A DNA stretch of 15,838 nucleotides, taken from REDI01 sp964586865. Its GTDB lineage: Bacteria > Myxococcota_A > UBA796 > GCA-2862545. The translations under genes and the position numbers were made by a program. The notes under the pieces are model-generated. The model worked only from the letters and a program-made list of their open reading frames with translations, was not told the origin of the DNA and did no database searches. The stretch lies in contig CAZPJM010000093.1 of assembly GCA_964586865.1 (NCBI GenBank), forward strand, positions 1-15,838, given 5' to 3'. Within the stretch, counting starts at the first letter, position 1. Every line of letters begins with the position of its first letter. Shown piece after piece: positions 1 to 7,300 of the stretch.

Positions 1-102
1 TAACCGGGCACTGCCTCGCGGGCGCCGTGAATCGCGCGTTCGGGTGGGCGCCGGGCGCGCATGCCGCCGGACGAGGGGCGCCGGGCGGTGGGAGGCAGGC
101 CC

Positions 103-131
103 GCCCGGGCCCGACCCCGCGGCGCCCGGGC
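103..131 (-). terminator. GC-only hairpin just after the repeat-lipoprotein gene
   Basis: GCCCGGGC occurs at 103-110 and 124-131. Each copy is its own reverse complement, so the two copies can pair around a 13-nt loop. The structure begins one base after the leftward stop codon at 132-134, which fits a terminator. No T-tract follows it on the minus strand, so a Rho-dependent or simple 3'-protective role is as likely. The rest of 1-131 shows no gene I can support. Confidence 0.35.
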
Positions 132-938
132 TCAGAGGCACTCGTTGCCGACGCCCGCGTCGGCGTCGTCGCAGTCCTCGCCGTTGGGGGCGTACCCCTC
201 CCCGGCATCGCAGGCCATCACCATGAGCTCCTCGTCGAAGAGGCCGAAGCCGTCCCCGTCGCCATCGGGGAACCAGGAAGTGAAGGTGTCCGGGTTCACC
301 GAGGGGTCATCGTCGTCGATGGCGTCGTCACAGTCGTTGTCGATCCCGTCGCAGACCTCGGGGGCGGCCGGGTTGATGGCCGGGTCCACGTCATCGCAGT
401 CGCGGGTGTCGTCCACCAGGTGGCGGTCCAGCCGGCAGGCCCGCACCGGGCGGTCCAGGTCCCCGAAGCCGTCCCCGTCGAAGTCCCAGTAGAAGGTCCG
501 GGCGTCGAGGGAGTCGGGACCGTCGATCTCGCCGTCACAGTCGTTGTCGAGGTCGTCGCAGACCTCGTCGGCGCCGGGATAGACCGAGCCCTGGGCGTCG
601 TCGCAGTCGTCGGCGTTCTCCACGTAGTCGGGGGGCGGCTCGCAGGCCTCGAGGGTGCCGTCCGGGTCGCCGAACCCGTCCTGGTCGCCGTCCACGTAGA
701 AGATCTCGCTGCCCGTGGCGCCGAGCTCGTCCACCAGGCCGTCGCAGTCGTTGTCGATCCCGTCGCAGGCTTCCTCGGCGTCGGGGTTCACCGCGGCATC
801 CTCGTCGTTGCAGTCGACGACGAAGCCGAAGCCGTCACCATCGGCGTCGGGCATGTCGGGCCGGGGGTCGAGCACCGGGTCCGGGATGCAGGCGGTGGCG
901 GCCAACAGGACGCCGAGGATGAGGGGGACGGAACGCAT
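132..938 (-). CDS. Exported lipoprotein with MopE-like Cys/Asp metal-binding repeats
   Basis: The protein has 268 residues. The start at 938 is chosen because GGAGG lies 7 nt upstream and a lipoprotein signal follows (MRSVPLILGVLLAATAC, lipidated Cys17). The mature part is almost entirely repeats: a calcium-loop-like DGDGDGFG motif (F37, F89, F158, F231), a DCDD block (C43, C112, C181, C256), and a C-DGIDNDCDG block (C58/65, C127/134, C196/203). The central units have an exact 69-residue period. Such repeats are known from myxobacterial surface proteins and from the Cu-binding MopE motif of Methylococcus. Binding of Ca or another metal is inferred from the Asp-rich loops. The first unit lacks about 17 residues, and the last stops inside its final block at NECL. 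The mature chain has 14 cysteines besides Cys17, so full disulphide pairing is possible. It is divergent from the metalloprotease gene. The biological role is unknown. Confidence 0.85.
   Translation of the reverse strand: MRSVPLILGVLLAATACIPDPVLDPRPDMPDADGDGFGFVVDCNDEDAAVNPDAEEACDGIDNDCDGLVDELGATGSEIFYVDGDQDGFGDPDGTLEACEPPPDYVENADDCDDAQGSVYPGADEVCDDLDNDCDGEIDGPDSLDARTFYWDFDGDGFGDLDRPVRACRLDRHLVDDTRDCDDVDPAINPAAPEVCDGIDNDCDDAIDDDDPSVNPDTFTSWFPDGDGDGFGLFDEELMVMACDAGEGYAPNGEDCDDADAGVGNECL
331..757. repeat. In-gene tandem repeat, exact 207-bp period
   Basis: The 13-mer cagtcgttgtcga occurs at 331, 538 and 745, spaced exactly 207 bp (69 codons). It encodes the IDNDC core of the lipoprotein repeats on the minus strand. 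Flanking bases are also similar, as in gtcgcaga or gtcgcagg after each core. This is protein-domain duplication, not a mobile repeat. Confidence 0.85.
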
Positions 939-1184
939 GTCGCCTCCGGTTCGCGGCCCGCAGTATGACACGGGCTTGACGGACGTGACGACCCCGGGTC
1001 GGCTGGGTCGGTCGGGTGCCGGCTTGGAGGGGGAGGATGCCCGGCTCGGCGGGTCCGTGGCCACGCGCCCCCGCGGCGGAGGGGGCGAGCCTGCCGGTGC
1101 GCGGGGGGAGCGGGTGGCCTCCTCGGGCCCACAAGTCGTGGCGGGGCCGGCTATCTGTGGGCATCCATCGTGCTCGGAGAAGCC
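939..1184. other. Divergent intergenic region (246 bp)
   Basis: This region separates the leftward lipoprotein gene from the rightward metalloprotease gene and should carry promoters for both. The only promoter-like signal I can support is an extended -10 on the minus strand. On the plus strand TTGACG at 976-981 resembles a -35 element but has no matching -10 at 16-18 bp. No hairpin of note was seen. Confidence 0.5.
962..970 (-). promoter_or_regulatory. Possible extended -10 for the lipoprotein gene
   Basis: On the minus strand the bases read TGTCATACT, a TGN extension followed by CATACT (4 of 6 matches to TATAAT). It lies 24 bp before the start codon, which would give a short leader carrying the GGAGG ribosome site. 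No good -35 is visible, as expected of extended -10 promoters. The call is weak without transcript data. Confidence 0.3.
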
Positions 1185-2687
1185 ATGCTCGCTCTGTGGA
1201 GCCTGCTGGCGGGGGCCGGCCCCCTCGTCGACCTCGCCCCCTGCGCCACCCCCGACCGGTGGGTCCCGGTGCGCCCGGTGGCCCGGCCGGCCATGGACGA
1301 TCCGGGCGAGCGGGACGAGCGGGACGCCTTCGGGGTCCTCAACAGCGCCCGCTCCGAGCACTTCGTGGTCCGCTGGGGCCCGCGAGAGCCCACCGAGGCC
1401 CAGGTGGCGCGCCTGCTCACCGCCTTCGAGGACTCCTGGTCGGTCTTCGTCGACGAGCTGGACCACACCCGGCCCTTCGGGACCGACACGTACCGCTTCA
1501 ACGTCTATGTGGGCGACAGCGGCGGCAACGCCCCCCCGGGCTTCGGGGCCGCCGGCTACTACACCGTCGACGAGGAAGGCTACCCCTACGTGGTGGTCTC
1601 GGGCGGGGTCCTGCTCGACCCCGGCTACGCCGACATCACGGCAGCCCACGAGTTCTACCACGCCATCCAGGGCAGCAGCCTGCGCTACGACTACGACCCG
1701 GAGGGCCCGGCCGCCTGGTTCTGGGAGGCCTCCGCCACCTGGGCCGCCACCGAGGTCTACGCGGGCGGCTCCTACGATGCCCTCGGGGCCACCTTCCTGT
1801 TCGGCTACGCCTTCCTGCCCCACCGCCGCATCGAGCTCTTCGACTACCCCGACTCCGGGGCCACCCAGGAGTTCCACCAGTACGGGGCCTTCGTCTTCCC
1901 GCTCCACGTGGCCGACCGCCTCGAGGATCCGATGGTGGTCCGCGACGTGTGGGAGGTGGGAGGGGGCGGCAACGACCCGCTGCTGGCGCTCGAGCGGGCC
2001 ATCGACGCTCGGGGCGGCGACCTGGAGGCGCTCTGGCACGACCACATCGCCCGGAACGTCACCTGGGACTACCCCGCTGGCGAGGCCTACCGTGAGCACG
2101 TGGCCTTCTACGAGGGCCAGCTCCCCGAGGGGCCCGACCTGGTGGCCGCTCGCATCCCCCCCCAGGGGACCGACGTGTGGGTGTCGGGCCCGAGTCGCCT
2201 CGCGCCCGAGCGCTTCGGGAGCAACACCCTCGTCTTGTCCCAGCCCCTGGACACCACCTACACGCTGCGGCTCGAGGGCGAGGCCACCGGCTCGGCCGGG
2301 ACGCCGGCGCGGTGGGGCGCCACTGTGGTCCTCGACCGGGGGGATGGCGCGCCCGAGTACCTGCCTCTCGACATGGTCGACGGCCGCGCCGAGCAGGTCC
2401 TGCAGGACCTGGGCGACGTGCAGCAGCTCGCGGTGACCGTCGGGGTCACCACCGACGGTCGGCCTCGCACCTGGGCCAGCGAGACCTACACCTACCGCTA
2501 CCGCCTGGACCAGGGCACGGGGGATCCAGGTGATCCGGACGATCCCGACGATCCGGCGGATCCCGTGGCCCCGGGCGATCCCGACGAGGGAGCCCGCGTG
2601 GGCGGCTGTGGCTGCGACGGGACCGGGGGCGGGGCGGCCTGGCTGGCCCTGGCCGGGCTGATGGCCCTCCGGCGCCGACGCCCATGA
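1185..2687 (+). CDS. Surface zinc-metalloprotease (MXAN_6640-like) with MYXO-CTERM tail
   Basis: The protein has 500 residues from ATG 1185, with GGAGA 4 nt upstream. A GTG at 1170 would add five residues. A short hydrophobic N-terminus looks like a secretion signal but lacks the usual positive charge. The zinc site is HEFYH at 155-159 with a probable third ligand E181 in WFWEASATW, the HExxH...E layout of gluzincin-type metallopeptidases. I recall similar architecture in the MXAN_6640 family of putative metalloproteases, but this assignment is from memory. After a beta-rich region comes a Gly/Asp/Pro linker, then a C-terminal signal: C475-G-C477, a hydrophobic stretch around 484-495, and R496-R499. 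That layout matches MYXO-CTERM, which the myxosortase system is known to process for surface display. The stop overlaps the start of the hydrolase gene by ATGA, so the two are probably translated together. The substrate is unknown. Confidence 0.82.
   Translation: MLALWSLLAGAGPLVDLAPCATPDRWVPVRPVARPAMDDPGERDERDAFGVLNSARSEHFVVRWGPREPTEAQVARLLTAFEDSWSVFVDELDHTRPFGTDTYRFNVYVGDSGGNAPPGFGAAGYYTVDEEGYPYVVVSGGVLLDPGYADITAAHEFYHAIQGSSLRYDYDPEGPAAWFWEASATWAATEVYAGGSYDALGATFLFGYAFLPHRRIELFDYPDSGATQEFHQYGAFVFPLHVADRLEDPMVVRDVWEVGGGGNDPLLALERAIDARGGDLEALWHDHIARNVTWDYPAGEAYREHVAFYEGQLPEGPDLVAARIPPQGTDVWVSGPSRLAPERFGSNTLVLSQPLDTTYTLRLEGEATGSAGTPARWGATVVLDRGDGAPEYLPLDMVDGRAEQVLQDLGDVQQLAVTVGVTTDGRPRTWASETYTYRYRLDQGTGDPGDPDDPDDPADPVAPGDPDEGARVGGCGCDGTGGGAAWLALAGLMALRRRRP
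2519..2588 (+). repeat. Short imperfect GATCC-type repeats encoding a Gly/Asp/Pro linker
   Basis: Short, irregularly repeated units around GATCC/GATCCG encode the linker with runs such as GDPDDPDDPADP. The linker lies between the folded part of the metalloprotease and its C-terminal sorting signal. Such stretches can change length by slippage. They commonly act as wall- or envelope-spanning spacers. Confidence 0.6.
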
Positions 2688-4648
2688 GGTCTCTCCTGGG
2701 CGCTCGCGGGCGGTGCCGGCCGGGGGGCCTGCTCCTGCTGCCGGTCCTGGCGGCGGGCTCGGGCTGTGGTCCCGACGTGGCCGCCATCGTCGACCCGGGC
2801 CGGTCCGGCCACTTCCTCGACGCACCCTGGCCCACCGACGAGCACCTCGGCGCGGACGGCCACCCGGACACCAGCGGCTTCCCCCTCCCCGAGCGCCAGC
2901 TCACCGCCGACGTCATCGGCGGGTGGGCCCGCCGCCTCGAGACCACCGCGGTGGGCTTCGGCAACAACACCGGGGCCTTCTTCCGCTTCGATGGCGCCCT
3001 CGACCTGCCCGCCACCCTGCCGGGCTCGCCCGACGATCCGGTGGTGTGGATCGATGCCGAGACGGGCGAGCTGGCTCCGCTGGACCTGCGCTTCGTGGCC
3101 GATCCGGCCGGCGATCCCTTCTACGCCCCCCACACCCTGGCCGTGATCCCGACCCTGGGGCACGCCCCCGACAGCGGCGCCACGGTGGTCGTGGCGGTCC
3201 TGCGGGATGCCGGGGCCCGGCCCGCGGACGGCTGGCGCCCCGACCCCACCGTCGAGGCGGCGCTGGACCGGGCCGGCGTCTCCGGGCGGGTGGCGGTGGC
3301 CACCACCTTCACGGTCCAGGACGTCACCGGGCAGCTCCGCGCCCTCCGCGACGACGTGGACATGCGCCTCGACGCGCCAGGCCCCGCCGGCCTCCGGCGG
3401 GTGGTGCGGATCACCGTCGCCGAGGGCACCACCGAGGGCGGGGAGGACGCCAGCCTGTACACGGCCCACTTCGAGGACGGCGGCTCCCGCACGGCCTACC
3501 TGGCCTCGGCGCCCGAGCAGCCGGGCTTCGAGGTCGACCTCCTGGATCCGGACTACCCCGCGGTCGTCTACGAGGGCGTCCTCGAGACCCTCAACTACCA
3601 GGGCCTGGAGGACCGGCCCTACATGCGGCCCCTGCTCCAGCACGTGCAGGACACGGACCGGGACTCGGGCTGGATCGCCTTCGACCGGGACGGCCTGGTG
3701 TCCACTCCCGAGCCCGAGCCCATGCGGATCGTGGTGGCCCTCCCCCGGGCCGATGACGGGGGGCCGGCCGACGCCACGGGGGTCCTCCTCTACGACCACG
3801 GCACGGGCGGGCACGCCTACAACATGGTGCAGCGGCGCGACCCGGAGCACGACGGCCCGGCCCTCCTCGAGGCCTGGACCGAGGCCGGCTTCGCGGTGGT
3901 GGGGCGGGACGCGCCCCTCTACGGCACCCGCTACCCGCTCATCGACGATGGCCACGCCGGCGGCAGCCTGGGCTTCTACAACGTGGTCAACCTGCCGGCC
4001 TTCCGGGACAACCAGCGCCAGGCCGCGGTGGACGGGCAGGTCCTGCTGCGCTGGGTGCAGGGCGGCGGCCTGGGCCGTGAGCTGCCCGTCAGCGTCGATG
4101 CCGGGCGAATCCGGCGCCAGGGCCACAGCCTGGGCTCGGTGACCGCCAACCTGGGCCTCGCCATGGACCCGGCCGCCTACGAGGCCGGGCTGCTCACGGG
4201 GACCGGCGGGGTCTTCACCCACTACTTCCTGGACACGGGTCTGCTGGACAACAGCATCGACGCGGACACCCTCGCGCTGGTGTACGGCCTCTTCGGCGAG
4301 CCCGTCCCCGAGGAGGTCGACCCCGCCTCGGTGCTGGGCGCGGCCCTGGCGCTGCCCGAGCCCGCCCGGGCCCACATCGACCGCCAGCACCCCGCACTGC
4401 ACCTCTTCCAGTGGACCATGGACCCTTCCGACCCCATGGCGGTGGCCCGGGACGAGACCGTGCCCATCACGGTGGTGATCAGCCCGGGGGACTGGCAGAC
4501 GCCCGACTTCACGGCCGAGGCCCTGGCTGGCCGGCTCCCCACGGCCACCGTCCGCACCTGCGAGGCGCGGGGGGCCTACGACCCGCACCACTGCCAGTGG
4601 CGGGAGCCCGAGGGCCCCGAGATCCTGCGGGACTGGCTCGGCGACTGA
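2684..4648 (+). CDS. Exported alpha/beta-hydrolase lipoprotein (lipase/esterase-like)
   Basis: The protein has 654 residues and its ATG overlaps the metalloprotease stop (ATGA). The N-terminus has arginines, a hydrophobic run and a lipobox-like GSGC with Cys28, indicating a lipoprotein. The C-terminal half carries alpha/beta-hydrolase marks: an HG oxyanion motif in YDHGTGG (H372, G373), the nucleophile elbow GHSLG with Ser482, a plausible acid D603 in SPGDWQTP, and a plausible catalytic His635 or His636 in YDPHH near the end. The N-terminal half, about residues 30-360, is beta-rich and unassigned. The layout recalls surface phospholipase or lipase lipoproteins of the VolA type, which carry a long N-terminal extension, but that match is by architecture only. 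Coupling to the metalloprotease suggests both are surface enzymes made together, perhaps for macromolecule digestion. The substrate cannot be told from sequence. Confidence 0.75.
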   Translation: MRSLLGARGRCRPGGLLLLPVLAAGSGCGPDVAAIVDPGRSGHFLDAPWPTDEHLGADGHPDTSGFPLPERQLTADVIGGWARRLETTAVGFGNNTGAFFRFDGALDLPATLPGSPDDPVVWIDAETGELAPLDLRFVADPAGDPFYAPHTLAVIPTLGHAPDSGATVVVAVLRDAGARPADGWRPDPTVEAALDRAGVSGRVAVATTFTVQDVTGQLRALRDDVDMRLDAPGPAGLRRVVRITVAEGTTEGGEDASLYTAHFEDGGSRTAYLASAPEQPGFEVDLLDPDYPAVVYEGVLETLNYQGLEDRPYMRPLLQHVQDTDRDSGWIAFDRDGLVSTPEPEPMRIVVALPRADDGGPADATGVLLYDHGTGGHAYNMVQRRDPEHDGPALLEAWTEAGFAVVGRDAPLYGTRYPLIDDGHAGGSLGFYNVVNLPAFRDNQRQAAVDGQVLLRWVQGGGLGRELPVSVDAGRIRRQGHSLGSVTANLGLAMDPAAYEAGLLTGTGGVFTHYFLDTGLLDNSIDADTLALVYGLFGEPVPEEVDPASVLGAALALPEPARAHIDRQHPALHLFQWTMDPSDPMAVARDETVPITVVISPGDWQTPDFTAEALAGRLPTATVRTCEARGAYDPHHCQWREPEGPEILRDWLGD

Positions 4649-4683
4649 TCGCGGCGGCAAGGGGCGAAGCCGGGATCGGACCG

Positions 4684-4697
4684 TCCCACCGGTGGGA
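4684..4697. promoter_or_regulatory. 14-bp perfect palindrome (operator or hairpin)
   Basis: TCCCACCGGTGGGA is a perfect palindrome 35 bp after the hydrolase stop. It could be a dimeric-regulator site, or the apex of a larger stem formed with GGACC and GGTCC on its flanks and used as a terminator. Sequence alone does not decide between these. Confidence 0.35.
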
Positions 4698-4754
4698 GGG
4701 TGGGGGACAGGTCCTGACACCTCGCCCATGAGGGCGTCCATGGCGGGATCGAGC

Positions 4755-4783
4755 CTGCCAGCCCACGGGCCGAGGCCCATAAA
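4755..4783 (+). promoter_or_regulatory. Candidate sigma-70-type promoter of lon
   Basis: CTGCCA at 4755-4760 (4 of 6 to TTGACA) and CATAAA at 4778-4783 (4 of 6 to TATAAT) are separated by exactly 17 bp. CATAAA is one of the few A/T-rich patches in this region. The overlapping GCCCATAAA also resembles the -10 of heat-shock sigma-32 promoters (CCCCATNTA), but I see no matching heat-shock -35. A start near 4790 would give a leader of about 100 nt. Confidence 0.35.
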
Positions 4784-4820
4784 GGGGCGTTGACGGCCCC
4801 AGGGGTGTGCCTACCCCTTT
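4781..4820 (+). other. Nested inverted repeats in the lon leader
   Basis: AAAGGGG at 4781-4787 pairs with CCCCTTT at 4814-4820. Inside lie two smaller hairpins, GGGGC/GCCCC (4784-4788, 4796-4800) and AGGGGT/ACCCCT (4801-4806, 4813-4818). The outer and inner pairings exclude each other in part. The element sits at the presumed transcription start of lon, so it may be an operator or an RNA structure. Confidence 0.4.
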
Positions 4821-4887
4821 CCTGTCCCCGGCGTGGCCCGGCCCGTTCCGCCCCACGCTCCCGTCTCCTGCGCACCACGGATGTGGC

Positions 4888-7248
4888 ATGCCTGACCTGC
4901 ACCTCGACCTCGAGATCCCCGACGTCCTGCCCCGGACCCTCCCGGTCCTGGCGCTCCGCCGCGGCGTCCTCCTGCCCGGCGCCGTCCTCCCCCTCACCGT
5001 GGGCCGGCGGCGCTCCCTCGCCGCCCTCGACGCTGCCCGCGGCGACCTGATCCTGGTCGCCCCCCAGCGCGAGGCCGTCGACGAGCCCGCGCCCAGCGAC
5101 CTGCTCCCCGTGGCCACCCTGGCGCGGGTGGTGCAGTCGAAGGACGACCCCCGCGGGGTCCGCCAGATCCTCGTCCAGGGCCTGTCCCGCGCCCAGCTCA
5201 CCGGCTTTCCCAGCACCCACCCCGCCCTCGAGGCGAGCTTCGCCCGCATCCACGAGGCCTGGCCCGAGGGCGTCGAGGCCGACGCCATGCTGGAGGCCTT
5301 CCGCGAGGCCGTCACCGAGACCGCCGAGACGGTGGGTCAGGCCGCCCCCGCCCGGGCCCTGCTCGAGGGGGATCTGCCCCCCCACCTGACGGTGGACGCC
5401 ATCGCCGGCTTTTTCCAGGAGGAGGACGGCTGGAAGAAGGGGCTCCTCCAGACCCGCGATCCCATCGCCCGGGCCGAGACGGTGCTCCGCGCCCTCAACC
5501 GCACCCGCGAGGTCCTCTCGGCGCGCAAGTCCATCCAGGAGCGCGTGAAGAACGAGACCGAGCAGCAGCAGCGCGAGTACATCCTCCGGCAGCAGCTCAA
5601 GGCCATCCAGGAGGAGCTGGGCGAGGACTCCGACGACGACCTGGGCCAGCTCCGGCAGCGCCTGGACGAGGCGGATCTTCCCGAGGAGGTGCGCAGCGTG
5701 GTCGACCGCGAGCTCAAGCGGCTCGAGCGGATCCCCGCCCAGTCCCCCGAGCGCGGGACGGCCGTGGACTGGCTCGAGTGGGTGGCCGACTTTCCCTGGA
5801 ACACCGAGTCCGCCCTGGACGTGGATCTGGACACCCTCGAGGCGGCCCTCGAGGCCTCCCACCACGGCCTGGCCGACGTGAAGCGTCAGGTGGTGGAGCA
5901 CCTGGCGGTCCGCAAGCTGGCGGGCCGGGGTCGCGCCGACGTGCTGCTGCTGGTGGGCCCGCCGGGGGTCGGCAAGACCTCCATCGCCCAGGCCATCGCC
6001 GATGCCACCGGCCGCAAGCTGGTCCGGGTGGCGCTCGGGGGCATGCGCGACGAGGCCGAGCTCCGCGGTCACCGGCGCACCTACATCGGGGCCCGCCCCG
6101 GCCGTCTCATCGAGGGGATCCGCAAGGCCGGCACCCTGGACCCGGTCATCCTCCTCGACGAGGTCGACAAGGTGGGCAACAGCCACTGGGGCAACCCCTC
6201 GGCGGCCCTGCTCGAGATCCTGGACCCGGAGCAGAACCACCACTTCGTCGATCACTACATGGAGGTCCCGGTGGACCTCTCGCGGGCGCTGTTCGTGGCC
6301 ACCGCCAATGACCTGGGGGCCATCGCCGGCCCGCTGCGGGACCGCCTCGAGACGCTCGAGATCGCCGGCTACTCCCCGCGCGAGAAGCGGGTCATCGCCC
6401 GGGAGCACCTCCTCCCCCGCCTGGCGGAGAACGCCGGCGTCGACCCGGAGCAGGTGGAGATCACCGACGCAGCCATCGACGCGGCCATCGCGGGCTGGAC
6501 CCGCGAGGCCGGGGTGCGTGGGCTGCAGCGGGTGCTGGGCCGCATCTACCGGGCCGCCGCGGTGAAGGTGGCCCGCAACGAGCTGGACGCGCCCCTGCAC
6601 GTGGACGCGGACGACCTCGGCACCTGGCTCGGGAAGCGGAAGATCCGCGAGGAGCGCCACGAGGTGACCGATCGACCCGGCATTGCCACGGGCCTCGCCT
6701 GGACGCCGGTGGGCGGCGATGTCCTCTACGTCGAGGCCAGCACCCTGCCCGGGCAGGGGCGCCTGCACCTGACGGGCCAGCTCGGCGACGTCATGAAGGA
6801 ATCGGCCCGGGCCGCCCTGACCTACGTGCTGGCCCATGCCGAGGAGCTGGGCATCGACCGTGGGGTGCTCGAGGACCACGACGTGCACATCCACGTGCCG
6901 GCCGGCGCCGTCCCCAAGGACGGGCCCAGCGCGGGGGTCACCATGTTCACGGCCCTGGCCTCGCTGCTCTCGGGCCGGCCGGTGGCGCCCGACGTGGCCA
7001 TGACCGGCGAGGCCAGCCTGCGCGGCCGGGTCCTGCCCGTGGGGGGCATCGAGTCCAAGGTGCTCGCCGCCCACCGCAAGGGGCTCACCCGGGTGCTGCT
7101 GCCCCGCGCCAACGAGGCCGACCTGGACGACCTGCCGGACGAGGTGCGCGAGAGCGTGGAGGTGGTCCTGGTGGACCACATGAGCGAGGTGCTGGAGGCC
7201 GCCCTCCTGGACCGGGACGCCGCCGAGGCCCGCGGCGAGGTCGCCTGA
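4888..7248 (+). CDS. lon: ATP-dependent protease Lon
   Basis: The protein has 786 residues, close to the 784 of E. coli Lon. ATG 4888 is chosen over GTG 4807 because family homology (LPVLALRRGVLLPG) begins just after it, although its ribosome site is weak. Lon is a cytoplasmic hexamer that unfolds and degrades misfolded and regulatory proteins. Seen in order: the N-terminal substrate-binding domain, the coiled helical region around KNETEQQQREYILRQQ, Walker A GPPGVGKT with K363, Walker B LLDEVDK with D424 and E425, and the protease domain with Ser681 in PKDGPSAG and Lys724, spaced 43 residues as in the known Ser-Lys dyad. Pore loop 1 reads YIGARPG, with Arg403 where Met or Leu is common. The pore-loop-2 region reads VGNSHWGNPSAAL, also divergent from the usual form. 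Myxobacteria can carry two Lon proteins, and I cannot tell which this is. The gene has its own leader and ends convergently with a small membrane protein gene. Confidence 0.95.
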   Translation: MPDLHLDLEIPDVLPRTLPVLALRRGVLLPGAVLPLTVGRRRSLAALDAARGDLILVAPQREAVDEPAPSDLLPVATLARVVQSKDDPRGVRQILVQGLSRAQLTGFPSTHPALEASFARIHEAWPEGVEADAMLEAFREAVTETAETVGQAAPARALLEGDLPPHLTVDAIAGFFQEEDGWKKGLLQTRDPIARAETVLRALNRTREVLSARKSIQERVKNETEQQQREYILRQQLKAIQEELGEDSDDDLGQLRQRLDEADLPEEVRSVVDRELKRLERIPAQSPERGTAVDWLEWVADFPWNTESALDVDLDTLEAALEASHHGLADVKRQVVEHLAVRKLAGRGRADVLLLVGPPGVGKTSIAQAIADATGRKLVRVALGGMRDEAELRGHRRTYIGARPGRLIEGIRKAGTLDPVILLDEVDKVGNSHWGNPSAALLEILDPEQNHHFVDHYMEVPVDLSRALFVATANDLGAIAGPLRDRLETLEIAGYSPREKRVIAREHLLPRLAENAGVDPEQVEITDAAIDAAIAGWTREAGVRGLQRVLGRIYRAAAVKVARNELDAPLHVDADDLGTWLGKRKIREERHEVTDRPGIATGLAWTPVGGDVLYVEASTLPGQGRLHLTGQLGDVMKESARAALTYVLAHAEELGIDRGVLEDHDVHIHVPAGAVPKDGPSAGVTMFTALASLLSGRPVAPDVAMTGEASLRGRVLPVGGIESKVLAAHRKGLTRVLLPRANEADLDDLPDEVRESVEVVLVDHMSEVLEAALLDRDAAEARGEVA

Positions 7249-7272
7249 CCCGGCGTCCCGCGGCCGGACCGC

Positions 7273-7294
7273 CCCCCGGGATGCGCCCCGGGGG
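7273..7294. terminator. Bidirectional GC-only hairpin between convergent genes
   Basis: CCCCCGGG at 7273-7280 and CCCGGGGG at 7287-7294 form an 8-bp perfect stem with a 6-nt loop. It fills the 52-bp gap between the lon stop and the stop of the leftward membrane-protein gene, so it can serve both. There is no T-tract on either side. Confidence 0.5.
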
Positions 7295-7300
7295 TGCCGG

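Larger units (their letters stand above)
4649..4887. other. Intergenic region and lon leader (239 bp)
   Basis: This region contains a possible end signal for the upstream two-gene unit: GGACC 4678-4682 with GGTCC 4710-4714, enclosing a 14-bp palindrome. A promoter-like pair and nested inverted repeats before lon follow. The stretch 4821-4887 has no recognised element, and the bases before ATG 4888 give only a weak ribosome site. Confidence 0.5.

Noticed and set aside
27..968. 313-residue rightward open frame over the lipoprotein gene
   Set aside because: Its Val/Gly-rich repeats are the antisense image of the Asp/Cys repeats. It has no ribosome site and no family features.
132..2825. 897-residue leftward open frame spanning the lipoprotein, the intergenic region and the metalloprotease
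   Set aside because: Only the part from 938 has a signal peptide, ribosome site and repeats. The upstream part is antisense to a well-supported gene and looks like low-complexity shadow of GC-rich codons.
2498..4780. 760-residue leftward open frame opposite the hydrolase
   Set aside because: No domain features, rich in Gly/Val/Arg/His, and fully antisense to the coupled hydrolase gene.
4807..4887. GTG start giving Lon a 27-residue extension
   Set aside because: The extension is Pro-rich, overlaps the inverted repeats, and makes Lon start earlier than the family norm.
4576..7179. 867-residue leftward open frame opposite lon
   Set aside because: Long antisense frames are expected at this GC content. 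The sense strand is an unmistakable Lon.
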